A program made the translations under genes and the position numbers. This document shows, in pieces, positions 1 to 9,048 of a stretch of 20,250 nt of DNA (position 1 is the first letter of the stretch; each line of letters starts with the position of its first letter). The stretch spans positions 1-20,250 of the forward strand of contig NZ_CAPJ01000449.1 in the NCBI RefSeq assembly GCF_000331775.1. The letters are read 5' to 3'. This DNA is from Xanthomonas translucens pv. translucens DSM 18974. Its GTDB lineage: Bacteria; Pseudomonadota; Gammaproteobacteria; Xanthomonadales; Xanthomonadaceae. Below the pieces are notes generated by a model. It was given only the letters and a program-made list of their open reading frames with translations. It did no database searches and was not told the DNA's origin.

Positions 1-1
1 C

Positions 2-1195
2 ACGCTGGCGCAGATCGAGCGCGCCGGCCACGGTGCCGGCAGCCAGCTGGCCGACACTGCGGCCGATGACGTGGCCGCCATCCTGTTCACCAGCGGCTCC
101 ACCGGCGTGCCCAAGGGCGTGGTCTACCGGCACCGCCATTTCCTCGGCCAGATCGAACTGATGCGCAACGCGTTCGGCATGCAGCCCGGCGGCATCGACC
201 TGCCGACGTTCCCGCCGTTCGCCCTGTTCGATCCGGCGCTGGGGCTGACCTCGGTGATCCCGGACATGGACCCGACGCGTCCGGCCCGTGCCGATCCGCG
301 CAAGCTGCACGATGCGATCGACCGCTTCGGGGTGACCCAGCTGTTCGGTTCGCCGGCGCTGATGCGGGTACTGGCCGACTATGGCCGGCCATTGCCGAAC
401 GTGCGCTGCGCCACGTCTGCCGGCGCGCCGGTGCCGCCGGAAATCGTCGCCAGGATCTGCAGCCTGCTGCCGGAGGACGGCAAGCTGTGGACGCCGTACG
501 GCGCCACCGAATGCCTGCCGGTGGCGGCGATCGAAGGCCGCGAACTGCAGGACACGCGTGCGGCCACCGAAACCGGCGCCGGCACCTGCGTCGGCGCGGT
601 GGTGGCGCCGAACGTGGTGCGCATCATCGCCATCGACGATGCGGCGATTCCCGAGTGGCCGGGCGTGCGCGAGGTGCCGGCGGGCACGGTCGGCGAGATC
701 ACCGTGGCCGGGCCGACCACCACCGATACCTATTTCAACCGCGATGCGGCCACGCGCATCGCCAAGATCCGCGAACGCCTGGACGACGGCAGCGAGCGCA
801 TCGTGCACCGCATGGGCGATATCGGCTACTTCGACGCTAAGGGCCGGCTGTGGTTCTGCGGGCGCAAGACCCAGCGCGTGGAGACCGCGCAGGGGCCGTT
901 GTACACCGAACAGGTCGAACCGATCTTCAACACCTTGCCGTGGCTGCGCCGCAGCGCGCTGGTCGGGATCGGCGCGGCGGGCGCGCAGCGTCCGGTGCTG
1001 TGCTACGAACTGCAGGCGGGCGTGGCGCCGCCCGCGCAGCCGGACGCCGTGCTGCGTGCGCTGGCGCAGACGCATGCGCACACCGCCGGCATCGGCGATT
1101 TCCTGCGCCATCCGGGCTTTCCGGTGGATATCCGCCACAACGCCAAGATCGGCCGCGAGACGCTGGCGCTGTGGGCCAAGGACCGCGTGCGCTGA
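2..1195 (+). CDS. oleC: Olefin beta-lactone synthetase OleC (5' partial)
   Basis: AMP-forming acyl-ligase superfamily enzyme. In the olefin pathway of Xanthomonas, OleC uses ATP to close the 2-alkyl-3-hydroxy acid made by OleA and OleD into a beta-lactone, which OleB decarboxylates to a cis-olefin. The gene enters from the left edge, so the true start is outside and roughly the first quarter to third of the protein is missing; 397 codons remain. Visible adenylation motifs are the P-loop LFTSGSTGVPKGVVYR near the window start, YGATECLP in the middle, RMGDIGYFDAKGRLWFCGRK, and HNAKIGRETLALWA near the C-terminus, which carries the catalytic lysine. Assignment to OleC rather than another acyl-CoA synthetase rests on the motif wording and on oleD lying 2.9 kb downstream on the same strand. 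The neighbouring regulator starts 10 bases after the stop. Confidence 0.85.
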   Translation, partial: TLAQIERAGHGAGSQLADTAADDVAAILFTSGSTGVPKGVVYRHRHFLGQIELMRNAFGMQPGGIDLPTFPPFALFDPALGLTSVIPDMDPTRPARADPRKLHDAIDRFGVTQLFGSPALMRVLADYGRPLPNVRCATSAGAPVPPEIVARICSLLPEDGKLWTPYGATECLPVAAIEGRELQDTRAATETGAGTCVGAVVAPNVVRIIAIDDAAIPEWPGVREVPAGTVGEITVAGPTTTDTYFNRDAATRIAKIRERLDDGSERIVHRMGDIGYFDAKGRLWFCGRKTQRVETAQGPLYTEQVEPIFNTLPWLRRSALVGIGAAGAQRPVLCYELQAGVAPPAQPDAVLRALAQTHAHTAGIGDFLRHPGFPVDIRHNAKIGRETLALWAKDRVR

Positions 1196-1205
1196 GGCCG
1201 CGGCG

Positions 1206-2786
1206 ATGGGCGAGCGCTATCTGCTGGACGATTTGCGCATCGACGTGGCACGGCAGCGGGTCGAACGCGACGGCGTGGCGCTGGAATTGGGCGGGCTGAG
1301 TTTCCGCTTGCTGCATTACCTGCTGCGGCAGGGCCAGCGCGTGGTCGGCTTCGACGAACTGATCGTGCAGGTGTGGGCGCCGGCGCTGGTCAACGAGGAA
1401 ACCGTGACCCAGCGCGTGCGCCTGTTGCGGCAGGCGCTGGGCGATGCCTCGCGGCAGCCGCGCTATCTGCGTTCGGTGCGCGGCCAGGGCTACCAGTTGT
1501 GCGCGCCGGTGCGCCGCGACGAAGACGGCGGCGACAGAGAAGACGTACCGGCATCGCGACGACCGCGTTGGCGTGGCATCGCGATCGCGGCAGCCGTCGT
1601 GCTCGGTGTCGGGACGCTGGCGGCGCTGGCGTGGTCGTGGTCTGCGCTGCTACCGAAAGCGGCGACGTCGCCGCTGCTGCAACGCGCCGAGTACTACGCC
1701 GGCATCGGCCAGCGCGACGACAATGAACGCGCGATCGCGCTGTACCGGCAGCGCCTGCAGCAGGCGCCGGACGAGCCGCGTGCGCTGCTCGGGCTCAGTC
1801 GCGCCTATAGCGCGCGCGTGTGCCAGTACGGCGGCGATGCGCAGTACGTCGCACTGGCGCGGCGCCTGGCAGCGCAGGTGATCGCGGCGCAGCCGCAGCT
1901 GTCCGCCGCGCATGCCGCACTCGGCTACGCGCACGATTGCAGCGGCGAGTATGCGGCGGCGCTGGCCGCCTACGAACGCGCGCTGCAACTGGATCCAGGC
2001 GCCGATGCGGTGCGCGGCTCGGCCGCGTATCTGTACGAACGCAAGGGCCAGTTGGCGCGGGCGTTGGCCGCCAACCTGCAGGTGCGCGATCCGGCGCGAG
2101 TGCGCTTCCTGCCGATCCAGATCGCCAGCAACCTCAACCTGCTCGGCTACGTCAGTGCCGCCGAAGCGCGCTATCGCGACAGCTTCCAGCTGTATCCGGA
2201 CAGCGCGTTCTCCAACCTGGCCTGGCCGAGTTTCCTGTTCGCGCATGGCCGCAGCGCCGAAGCGCAGGCGGCATTGGACGAGGCACTGAAGCGCGGCACC
2301 GACTATGCCGGCCTGTACCTGCTGCAGGCGGAACTGGCGCTGGTGCAGGGCGATGCGGCACGTGCGCGCCATGCCAGTCTGCAGGCGCTGCGGTTGCGTC
2401 CGCAGGGCAGCCTGGCGCAGACGGTGGCATGGACGCTGGATGCGCAGCCACGGCCTGCCGCGCCGGCGCTGCGCGCGCGGGCGCAAGACCTGTTGCGCAC
2501 TCTCGTGCGTGGCGCCGACCCACTCAATGGACTGGATGCGGCGCTGCTGCTGCAACTGGCCGGCGACCCGGCCGCGGCGCTGGACGCGCTGCGCCGCGCA
2601 CAGGCCGCCGGCTATCGCGATGCGGCCTACCTGCGGGTGTCGCCGCTGCTGGCGCCGCTGCGCACGCAAGCCGGCTTCGCCACGTTGCTGGCACGCAACC
2701 AGGCCGACATCGCCGCCCAGCGCGCGCAGGTGCGCCAAGCCGGCCTGCTGCCGCAGGAAACCGGCGCGGCTACGGCAGCGCCTTGA
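1206..2786 (+). CDS. Membrane-anchored winged-helix regulator with periplasmic TPR domain (CadC/ToxR-like)
   Basis: 526 residues. Residues about 5-102 are an OmpR/PhoB-type winged helix (LSFRLLHYLL, then ETVTQRVRLLRQALGD as recognition helix, then YLRSVRGQGYQL as the wing). A basic stretch (RRPRWRG) leads into a single membrane helix at about 124-146. The remaining 370 residues are alanine-rich helical repeats of TPR type (for example AAHAALGYAHDCSGEYAAAL), predicted to be periplasmic. This is the architecture of CadC/ToxR one-component sensors, in which DNA binding and sensing sit in one membrane protein without phosphorylation. The reading frame is open far upstream inside oleC, but homology begins at the ATG 10 bases after the oleC stop, so that start was chosen; its ribosome site is poor, suggesting coupling to oleC. 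The 3' end overlaps the convergent hydrolase gene by 17 bases. The target genes are unknown. Confidence 0.85.
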   Translation: MGERYLLDDLRIDVARQRVERDGVALELGGLSFRLLHYLLRQGQRVVGFDELIVQVWAPALVNEETVTQRVRLLRQALGDASRQPRYLRSVRGQGYQLCAPVRRDEDGGDREDVPASRRPRWRGIAIAAAVVLGVGTLAALAWSWSALLPKAATSPLLQRAEYYAGIGQRDDNERAIALYRQRLQQAPDEPRALLGLSRAYSARVCQYGGDAQYVALARRLAAQVIAAQPQLSAAHAALGYAHDCSGEYAAALAAYERALQLDPGADAVRGSAAYLYERKGQLARALAANLQVRDPARVRFLPIQIASNLNLLGYVSAAEARYRDSFQLYPDSAFSNLAWPSFLFAHGRSAEAQAALDEALKRGTDYAGLYLLQAELALVQGDAARARHASLQALRLRPQGSLAQTVAWTLDAQPRPAAPALRARAQDLLRTLVRGADPLNGLDAALLLQLAGDPAAALDALRRAQAAGYRDAAYLRVSPLLAPLRTQAGFATLLARNQADIAAQRAQVRQAGLLPQETGAATAAP

Positions 2787-3897
2787 GCACGTAGTCGGCG
2801 AGCAGCGCCTGCGATTGCGGGTGCATCTTCGGCGTGTTGTAGGCGCTGCGGGTGATCACCACCACCAGGCGTTCCTCGGGCAGCATGAACACGTAGTTGC
2901 CGCCATTGCCGGACATCGCCCACACCCCGCGTTCCATGCCGCGCACCGGGAAGCGGAAGCGCCACAGCAGATAGCCGTAGTCGGCGTCCTCGCGCGCCTG
3001 CGCGTGCACCGTGGTCATCGCCCGCACCCACTTCGCCGATAGCACTTGCTGGCCGTGCCAGCGGCCCTGGTCGAGCAGCAGCTGGCCGAACTTGGCCAAG
3101 TCGCGGCTGCGGTAGCGGGTGCCGCCGCCGCCCATGCCCACGCCCTCGGCGGAGCGGCCCCAGTGGACGTCGCTGATGCCCAGTGGCCGTTGCAGCGCCT
3201 GCGCGGCGAAGTCTTCCAGGTGCTGGCCGGTGGCTTTCTCCACCAGCGCGCCGAGCAGGAAGCTGCCGGCGGTGCAGTAGGAAAAGGCGCGGCCGTGCGG
3301 GCTGTCCGCTGGGCGGCGCATCCACGTCGCGTAGCCCTTGATCGGCAGGTCCAGCGCGAACTGGGTCCAGTCGGCACTGACGTACATGCGTTCCTCGTTG
3401 CCGCTGGAGAACGCGTTTTCGTCGTCGCATTCCAGCTGCGAACTCATGGTCAGCAGGTCCTCGACGGTGAGCGCGCGCTTGCGCGGATCCGCTTGCTGCC
3501 AATGGCGCTCGCCGAAGTAATCGTAGACCTTGGCCTGCGCGCCGGGCAGGCGGCCACGGTCGATCGCCGCGCCGACCAGCAGCGCGGTGATGCTCTTGGT
3601 CGCCGAGCGGGTGTCGTGCAGGGTCTGCCGCTCGGCATCGCCGAAGTAGCGCTCGTAGACCAGCGCGCCGTCGCGTGCGATCAACACGCTGGTGATGCCG
3701 GGTGCCTTGCCGTCGGCAATGGCCTGTTCCAGCGCCGCGAGCGTGGCCAGGTTCCAGCCGCTGGCTTTGGCGTCGGCGACCTTCCAGCCGTCGTCCAGCG
3801 CCGGCGGCGCGGTGGCGGTGGTGAGGGGGGTGGCGGCGTGCGCGGCAGGTGCGGGGAGGACGAACAAGGTGCAGAGCAGGAGCGGAAGGCGCGACAT
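2770..3897 (-). CDS. Exported serine hydrolase, class C beta-lactamase/penicillin-binding-protein family
   Basis: 375 residues. A signal peptide is evident (hydrophobic core LPLLLCTLFVLPAPAA, likely cut after AHA at about 21). The S12-family nucleophile motif SxxK is SATK at residues 98-101, followed by a tyrosine motif (FSYCTAG, Tyr207) in place of the usual YxN, and a C-terminal SGNGGNYVF in the position of the KTG/HxG element. Such proteins are esterases, D-aminopeptidases or beta-lactamase-like enzymes; the sequence does not show which substrate is used. The ribosome site CGGAG lies about 7 bases ahead of the ATG. It is transcribed against the olefin genes and sits between oleC and oleD. 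A role in olefin or beta-lactone metabolism is possible by position only. Catalysis looks intact. Confidence 0.85.
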   Translation of the reverse strand: MSRLPLLLCTLFVLPAPAAHAATPLTTATAPPALDDGWKVADAKASGWNLATLAALEQAIADGKAPGITSVLIARDGALVYERYFGDAERQTLHDTRSATKSITALLVGAAIDRGRLPGAQAKVYDYFGERHWQQADPRKRALTVEDLLTMSSQLECDDENAFSSGNEERMYVSADWTQFALDLPIKGYATWMRRPADSPHGRAFSYCTAGSFLLGALVEKATGQHLEDFAAQALQRPLGISDVHWGRSAEGVGMGGGGTRYRSRDLAKFGQLLLDQGRWHGQQVLSAKWVRAMTTVHAQAREDADYGYLLWRFRFPVRGMERGVWAMSGNGGNYVFMLPEERLVVVITRSAYNTPKMHPQSQALLADYVLKALP

Positions 3898-3959
3898 GGT
3901 GGAACTCCGGAAGGAAGCGGTCCGCGCACTGCGCCAGCACCGCTGCTGAAGTGCCTGAT

Positions 3960-4005
3960 GCCACGGTGAAGAATTATGAAGTTCCTAAATATCAATAGCT
4001 TGAAG
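3960..4005. promoter_or_regulatory. AT-rich divergent promoter region between serine hydrolase and oleD
   Basis: This short AT-rich island stands out in GC-rich surroundings. On the reverse strand, CATAAT (3973-3978) is a good -10 for the hydrolase gene, about 75 bases ahead of its ATG, but no convincing -35 is seen at the right spacing. For oleD a weaker -10 candidate TATCGT lies outside this island at 4065-4070. Both are pattern matches only. Confidence 0.35.
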
Positions 4006-4099
4006 TGCGCAGCGGCGTCGCCAGCCGCCGCACGGATCGCCTTCCCCGGCGACCCCGGCCCGGCTATCGTGTGCGCCCTGGTGCGATCGGTGCGGCGCG

Positions 4100-5110
4100 A
4101 TGAAGATAGTGGTGACGGGCGGTGGTGGATTCCTGGGCCAGGCGCTGTGCCGCGGTCTGGTCGCGCGCGGGCACGAGGTGGTCAGCTACAACCGTGGCCA
4201 CTATCCGGAACTGCAGGCGCTGGGCGTGGCCCAGGTGCGCGGCGACCTGACCGATGCGCAGGCGCTGCACCACGCCGTCGCAGGCGCTGAGGCGGTGTTC
4301 CACAACGCGGCCAAGGCCGGTGCCTGGGGCAGCTACGACAGCTACTACCAGCCCAACGTGGTCGGCACCGAGAACGTGCTGGCCGCCTGCCGCGCGCACG
4401 GTGTGGGCCGTTTGATCTACACCTCCACGCCGAGCGTGACCCATCGCGCCACCGACCCGGTGGAAGGCCTGGGCGCGGACCAGGTGCCGTATGGCGAGAA
4501 CTTCCAGGCGCCGTACGCGGCGACCAAGGCCATCGCCGAGCGCGCGGTGCTCGCCGCCAACGATGCGCAGCTGGCGGTGGTGGCGCTGCGGCCGCGGCTG
4601 ATCTGGGGACCGGGCGACAACCAGATCCTGCCCAAGCTGGTCGCGCGCGCGCAGGCCGGGCGCGTGCGCCTGGTCGGCGGCGGCGGCAATCGGGTCGATT
4701 CCACCTTCATCGACAATGCCGCGCAGGCGCATTTCGACGCGTTCGAGCATCTGCGCGTCGGCGCGGCCTGTGCCGGCAAGGCGTACTTCATTTCCAATGG
4801 CGAGCCGCTGCCGATGCACGAGCTGCTGAACAAGTTGCTGGCCGCGGTCGGCGCACCGCCGGTGACCAAGACCCTGTCGTTCAAGGCCGCCTACCGGATC
4901 GGCGCCGTCTGCGAAACGCTGTGGCCGCTGCTGCGCCTGCGCGGCGAGCCGCCGCTGACCCGCTTCCTGGCCGAGCAGCTGTGCACGCCGCATTGGTACA
5001 GCATGGAACCGGCGCGGCGCGATTTCGGCTATGTGCCGCAGGTGTCCATCGAGCAGGGCCTGCAGCGCCTGGCGTCATCATGGCGCCGCCACACTGCCGT
5101 CACTCCCTGA
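4100..5110 (+). CDS. oleD: 2-alkyl-3-oxoalkanoate reductase OleD
   Basis: 336 residues, a short-chain dehydrogenase of the extended NAD-dependent epimerase family. The N-terminal Rossmann motif is TGGGGFLG at 6-13, and the catalytic Tyr-x-x-x-Lys is YAATK (Tyr139, Lys143), preceded by YTSTPSV with the serine/threonine partner at 109-110. In the olefin pathway OleD reduces the beta-keto acid product of OleA to the 2-alkyl-3-hydroxy acid that OleC then activates. Length and motif spacing match the family. The identification over a general sterol/3-beta-hydroxysteroid dehydrogenase relies on the oleC gene upstream. Unlike contiguous ole operons, oleC and oleD are separated here by a regulator and an opposing hydrolase, so oleD probably has its own promoter. 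The ribosome site is weak (GGTGCGGCGCG before ATG). Confidence 0.82.
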   Translation: MKIVVTGGGGFLGQALCRGLVARGHEVVSYNRGHYPELQALGVAQVRGDLTDAQALHHAVAGAEAVFHNAAKAGAWGSYDSYYQPNVVGTENVLAACRAHGVGRLIYTSTPSVTHRATDPVEGLGADQVPYGENFQAPYAATKAIAERAVLAANDAQLAVVALRPRLIWGPGDNQILPKLVARAQAGRVRLVGGGGNRVDSTFIDNAAQAHFDAFEHLRVGAACAGKAYFISNGEPLPMHELLNKLLAAVGAPPVTKTLSFKAAYRIGAVCETLWPLLRLRGEPPLTRFLAEQLCTPHWYSMEPARRDFGYVPQVSIEQGLQRLASSWRRHTAVTP

Positions 5111-5172
5111 CGACCGGCGGTTTCCGAAGATAGCTGCGCGCCGATTCGGCACGACAGTTTCTGGACATTGCC

Positions 5173-5331
5173 ATGCTGCATTACGCCATCATCTTCTTCG
5201 TCATCGCCATCATCGCTGCCGTGCTCGGCTTCAGCGGCATCGCTGGCGCCGCTACCAACATCGCCTGGATCCTGTTCGTGGTGTTCCTGATCCTGGCGGT
5301 GATCTCGATGTTCCGTCGCGGCAAGGTCTAG
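5173..5331 (+). CDS. UPF0391/DUF1328 small membrane protein
   Basis: 52 residues, with two hydrophobic helices (about 4-24 and 28-46) joined by SGIAGAATN, and a basic tail FRRGKV. This is the recognisable DUF1328/YtjA pattern of small inner-membrane proteins whose function is unknown. It lies 62 bases after oleD and just ahead of a strong hairpin, so it may be the last gene of that transcript or have its own promoter. The ATG at 5173 follows GGACATTGCC, only a weak ribosome site, but it gives exactly the family start [12 protein letters not shown]. Confidence 0.85.
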   Translation: MLHYAIIFFVIAIIAAVLGFSGIAGAATNIAWILFVVFLILAVISMFRRGKV

Positions 5332-5353
5332 TCGCCCGCGCTGCACCCCGAAC

Positions 5354-5390
5354 GGCCCGCCGCAGCGGAGAATATCCGCTGCGGCGGGCC
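5354..5390. terminator. Strong hairpin between DUF1328 gene and ddl, candidate terminator
   Basis: A perfect 16-base-pair stem (GGCCCGCCGCAGCGGA pairing with 5375-5390) closes a five-base loop GAATA. It lies 22 bases after the DUF1328 stop and 59 bases beyond the ddl stop, between convergent genes. The downstream tail on the + strand, ACTCGTTTGTGTG, is only partly T-rich and there is no T-run on the other strand, so it may act as a weak terminator or as a transcript-end stabiliser. Confidence 0.6.
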
Positions 5391-5449
5391 ACTCGTTTGT
5401 GTGCGCGCCGCTGGCGCCAGATGCGCGTCATTGCGTGGCCGCTGCGCTG

Positions 5450-6565
5450 CTATGCGCCCGCTCCCGGCAAGGCCACGGCGCTGCGCAGTGCCGCATCCTG
5501 CGCGTGGCGTTCCAGCGCCAGCTCGATCAGGCGCGTGATCAGCGCGCGATAGCTCAGCCCGCTGGCCTGCCACAGCGCCGGATACATGCTGATGCGGGTG
5601 AAGCCGGGCAGGGTGTTGAGTTCGTTGACCACGATGCGGCCGTCGCCGGTCAGGAACACGTCCACCCGCGCCAGGCCGGCGCACTCCAGCGCGGCGTAAG
5701 CGCGCAATGCGACGGCGCGGATGCGTTCCTGGATGGCGGCGTCGAGCGCCGCCGGCACCACCACCTCCGCGCCGGTCTCGCTGATGTACTTGGTTTCGTA
5801 GGAATAGAACGCGTCGTGCACCACCACCTCGCCGCAGACGCTGGCCTGCGGCGCGTCGTTGCCGAGTACCGCGCATTCGATCTCGCGTCCGGCGATCGCC
5901 GCTTCCACCAGCACCTTGTGGTCGTAGGCCAGGGCCAGCGTCAGCGCCGCAGCGAAGCCGGCCGCATCGTGCACCTTGCTCACGCCCACCGACGAACCCT
6001 GGTTGGCCGGCTTGACGAACAACGGCAGCCCGAACTGCGCGGCCAGCGCGGCGAAATCGGCCTGCGCCGCATCGCGGCGGCGGATGCAGGCGAACGGCGC
6101 CACCTCCAGCCCGGCGTCGCGCAGCAGGCGCTTGGCTACGTCCTTGTCCATCGCCAGCGCCGAGCCGAGCACGCCGGAGCCGACGAACGGCAGCCCGGCC
6201 ATGCGCAACAGGCCTTGCAGCGAACCGTCCTCGCCCAGCGTGCCGTGCACGATCGGGAACGCCACGTCGATCTGCTCCAGCGCCTGCGCCGGCTGCAGCG
6301 CGCGCAACGGCTGCGCATCGTCGCCGGGAATCACCGCTACGCCGTGGCCGCTGGGCTGCAGCGCGATCCGCGCCGGATCGTCGGCATGCAGCAGGAACCC
6401 GTCGCGCTCGTTGGCGTGCCAGCGGCCGTGCTTGTCGATGCCGATCAAGGTGGCGTCGAAGCACTGCGGGTCCAGCGCATCGACGATGTTGCGCGCCGAT
6501 TGCAGCGAGACCTCGTGCTCGGCCGATTTGCCGCCGAAGAGGATGCCGACCCGGATCCTGTGCAT
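5450..6565 (-). CDS. ddl: D-alanine--D-alanine ligase
   Basis: 371 residues, ATP-grasp family. It joins two D-alanines for peptidoglycan precursor synthesis in the cytoplasm. Signature stretches are [11 protein letters not shown] (10-20, with the Glu16 that binds the first alanine), [12 protein letters not shown] (107-118), [15 protein letters not shown] (183-197) with the ATP-binding lysine and loop serines, and [11 protein letters not shown] (313-323) with the metal-binding residues. The length and the longer insert before HGTLGEDG fit the DdlA branch better than the shorter DdlB of the mur cluster, so a second ddl elsewhere in the genome is likely. GAGGA sits about six bases ahead of the chosen ATG. 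It diverges from ubiJ. Confidence 0.95.
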   Translation of the reverse strand: MHRIRVGILFGGKSAEHEVSLQSARNIVDALDPQCFDATLIGIDKHGRWHANERDGFLLHADDPARIALQPSGHGVAVIPGDDAQPLRALQPAQALEQIDVAFPIVHGTLGEDGSLQGLLRMAGLPFVGSGVLGSALAMDKDVAKRLLRDAGLEVAPFACIRRRDAAQADFAALAAQFGLPLFVKPANQGSSVGVSKVHDAAGFAAALTLALAYDHKVLVEAAIAGREIECAVLGNDAPQASVCGEVVVHDAFYSYETKYISETGAEVVVPAALDAAIQERIRAVALRAYAALECAGLARVDVFLTGDGRIVVNELNTLPGFTRISMYPALWQASGLSYRALITRLIELALERHAQDAALRSAVALPGAGA

Positions 6566-6673
6566 GCATGTCCTCGCCGCAGGGGCGTCGCTTTTTGGGT
6601 CCTATCGCATGAATGTTTTCCGCGCTGCAGCCCAGGCTGGCGCGCCGTCGCATGGCCGTGCGCTGCGGCCTTG

Positions 6674-6679
6674 TAGAAT
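6674..6679 (+). promoter_or_regulatory. Candidate -10 box for leaderless ubiJ transcript
   Basis: TAGAAT (five of six to TATAAT) ends six bases before the ubiJ ATG, so transcription would start at or next to the A of the start codon. No purine-rich ribosome site exists in the intervening GCGCCC. No good -35 was found. The same geometry occurs before arfB. Confidence 0.5.
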
Positions 6680-6685
6680 GCGCCC

Positions 6686-7327
6686 ATGTCGCCGACTCCT
6701 TTCGATGCCCTCAAGCCCCTGGCCGGCCGCGCGCTGGAAGCGGTGCTCAACCGCGCGCTGGCGCTGGACCCGGATACCCGCGAGGCGCTGCGCAGCCTCG
6801 ACGGCCAGCGCGTGGCGCTGACCCTGGACGCACCGGCACTGGCGCTGCAGATCCGGGTGGACGGCACCCGCCTGCAGGTCGGCCCGGTGGACGCGGCGCA
6901 GGAGCCGGACCTGGCGGTGCGCAGCACCCTCGGCGGGCTGTTCGCGCAGCTGCCGTTCCTGGCCCAGGCGCGGCGCGGCGCCAGTCCTGGCGGGCGTCTG
7001 CGCGTGTCCGGCGATGCCGAACTGGCGCGGCGCCTGCAGCAATTGGCTGGGCGTTTCGATCCGGACTGGCAGCGGCCGTTCACCCAGGTGTTCGGCGACG
7101 TGCTCGGCGTGCAGTTCGCCAATGCCGCGCGCTCGGCGCTGCAGCAGGCGCAGCGCGGGGCGCAGGACCTGGCGCAGAGCGCGGCCGAGTTCGTCACCGA
7201 GGAATCGCGCGACGTGGTGTCGCGCGCCGAGCTGGAAGCGTTCTACGACGATGTGGATGCGCTGCGCGACGATGTCGAGCGCATCGCCGCGCGGGTGGCC
7301 AGGCTGCCGCCGGGGCGCGGCGCATGA
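6686..7327 (+). CDS. ubiJ: Ubiquinone biosynthesis accessory factor UbiJ (SCP2 domain)
   Basis: 213 residues. The N-terminal half (about 10-110) is an SCP2-like lipid-binding domain ([17 protein letters not shown], then [15 protein letters not shown]), and the C-terminus (about 168-206) is a charged heptad-like helix ending in [13 protein letters not shown], the usual UbiJ coiled coil. UbiJ binds ubiquinone intermediates and scaffolds the Ubi hydroxylase/methylase complex. The stop overlaps the ubiB start by four bases (ATGA at 7324-7327), giving translational coupling. In many proteobacteria ubiE precedes this pair; here ddl on the opposite strand does. A leaderless promoter is likely. Confidence 0.88.
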   Translation: MSPTPFDALKPLAGRALEAVLNRALALDPDTREALRSLDGQRVALTLDAPALALQIRVDGTRLQVGPVDAAQEPDLAVRSTLGGLFAQLPFLAQARRGASPGGRLRVSGDAELARRLQQLAGRFDPDWQRPFTQVFGDVLGVQFANAARSALQQAQRGAQDLAQSAAEFVTEESRDVVSRAELEAFYDDVDALRDDVERIAARVARLPPGRGA

Positions 7328-8982
7328 AGGCGATGTTCCGCGCCAGCCGCATCGGCCGGGTGATCCTGCGCTACCGGCTGGACGATCTGCTCGACGCCAC
7401 CCCGGCCGAGCGCTGGCTGCGCCTGGCCAAGCCGTTCGTGCCGCGCGCCAGCCCGGACATCGCCGCGCAGTCGCGCGGCGCGCGCTTGCGCCTGGCGCTG
7501 CAGGACCTGGGCCCGATCTTCGTCAAGTTCGGGCAGATCCTGTCCACCCGCCGCGACCTGATGCCGCCGGACGTGGCCGAGGAGCTGACCCTGCTGCAGG
7601 ACCGGGTGCGCCCGTTCGACGGCGAGGCCGCGCGGCGCATCGTCGAGCAGGCGCTGGGCCAGCCGATCGGCGTGGCCTTCGCCAGTTTCGATACCACGCC
7701 GCTGGCCTCGGCCTCGATCGCGCAGGTGCATGCGGCGACCCTGCACGATGGCCGCGAAGTGGTGGTCAAAGTGCTGCGCCCGGACATCGAGCGGCAGATC
7801 GATGCCGACATCGCCTTGCTCAAGTCCGCCGCCGCGCTGGTGGAACGCGCGCACCCGCGTGCCGACAAGATCCGCCCGCGCGAGGTAGTGGCCGAGATCG
7901 AGACCACCCTGGCCGCGGAGCTTGACCTGCAGCGCGAAGGCGCCAACGCCAGCGTGTTGCGCCGCTTCTGGCTGCATTCGGACGACATGTACGTGCCGGA
8001 GGTGATCTGGAGCCATACCGCCGAGCGCGCGCTGACCCTGGAACGGGTGCGCGGCATTCCCTCCGACGACATCGCCTCGCTCGACGCCGCCGGCATCGAC
8101 CGCAAGGCGCTGGCGGCCAAGGGCGTGCGCGTGTTCTACACGCAGGTGTTCCGCGACAACTTCTTCCATGCCGACGCGCATGCCGGCAACATCTGGGTCG
8201 ACAGCGATCCGGCGCGGCGCATCAACCCGCGCTTCATCGCGCTGGACTTCGGCATCATGGGCCAGCTGTCGCAGGAAGATCAGTACTACCTGGCCGAGAA
8301 CTTCATGGCCATCTTCAACAAGGACTACCGGCGCATGGCCGAGCTGCACGTGGAGGCGGGCTGGATGCCGGCCAACGTGCGCATCGACGAGCTGGAAGCG
8401 GCGGCGCGCTCGGTGTGCGAGCCGTACTTCACCCGGCCGCTGTCGCAGATCTCGCTGGCCGAGGTGCTGATCAAGCTGTTCCGCGTCGCCCAGCGCTACC
8501 AGCTGACCCTGCAGCCGCAGCTGATCCTGCTGCAGAAGACCTTGCTCAATATCGAAGGTGTGGGCCGCCAGCTGGACCCGGAGCTGGACATCTGGGCGGT
8601 GGCGCGGCCGGTGCTCGAGCGGATCCTGGTCGAGCGCTACAGCCCGCAGCGCGCGCTGCAGGAACTGCGCAAACGGCTGCCGGAAATCATGACCCACGCG
8701 CCGGACATGCCGCGCCTGGTGCACAGCTGGCTGCGCCAGCAGGTGGAAGGCGGCCACGAGCTGTCGATGCGGTCGCGCGACCTATCCGACCTCAACCTGA
8801 TCCTGCTGCGCATGCAGCGCCGCGTGGTCACCGCGATCACCGGCGTGGGCCTGCTCACCGTCGCCGTGCTGCTGTACGCGCTCCACGCGGGCGGGCCGCA
8901 ACTCGGCGGCACCTCGCTATGGGTATGGATCGCAGGCGGCATCGGCGTGGTCAGCCTGCTCTCGGCGTGGTGGCGGCGCTAG
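7324..8982 (+). CDS. ubiB: Ubiquinone biosynthesis kinase-like ATPase UbiB
   Basis: 552 residues, UbiB/COQ8 atypical kinase-like family, which supports ubiquinone synthesis by an ATPase activity at the inner membrane. All hallmarks are present: KxGQ motif KFGQ at 68-71 in [16 protein letters not shown], the alanine-rich nucleotide loop [13 protein letters not shown] (126-138) replacing the glycine loop of true kinases, the lysine of VVVKV (149), HADAHAGN (282-289) and the metal-binding DFG (308-310). Two C-terminal membrane helices follow (about 500-520 and 531-549), ending in WWRR. The frame is open upstream within ubiJ, but the family start [13 protein letters not shown] corresponds to the ATG that overlaps the ubiJ stop. 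Confidence 0.96.
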   Translation: MKAMFRASRIGRVILRYRLDDLLDATPAERWLRLAKPFVPRASPDIAAQSRGARLRLALQDLGPIFVKFGQILSTRRDLMPPDVAEELTLLQDRVRPFDGEAARRIVEQALGQPIGVAFASFDTTPLASASIAQVHAATLHDGREVVVKVLRPDIERQIDADIALLKSAAALVERAHPRADKIRPREVVAEIETTLAAELDLQREGANASVLRRFWLHSDDMYVPEVIWSHTAERALTLERVRGIPSDDIASLDAAGIDRKALAAKGVRVFYTQVFRDNFFHADAHAGNIWVDSDPARRINPRFIALDFGIMGQLSQEDQYYLAENFMAIFNKDYRRMAELHVEAGWMPANVRIDELEAAARSVCEPYFTRPLSQISLAEVLIKLFRVAQRYQLTLQPQLILLQKTLLNIEGVGRQLDPELDIWAVARPVLERILVERYSPQRALQELRKRLPEIMTHAPDMPRLVHSWLRQQVEGGHELSMRSRDLSDLNLILLRMQRRVVTAITGVGLLTVAVLLYALHAGGPQLGGTSLWVWIAGGIGVVSLLSAWWRR

Positions 8983-9048
8983 CGGCGTTGGCCGCGCAGG
9001 ACGCGGTCAGCGGCTGCTGAGGCGGCCGCGGCCTGCCTGCCGCGCGGC

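Noticed and set aside
7243..8757. Open reverse frame of 504 codons opposite ubiB
   Set aside because: Antisense to a gene with all UbiB motifs; His/Gln/Arg-rich shadow composition.
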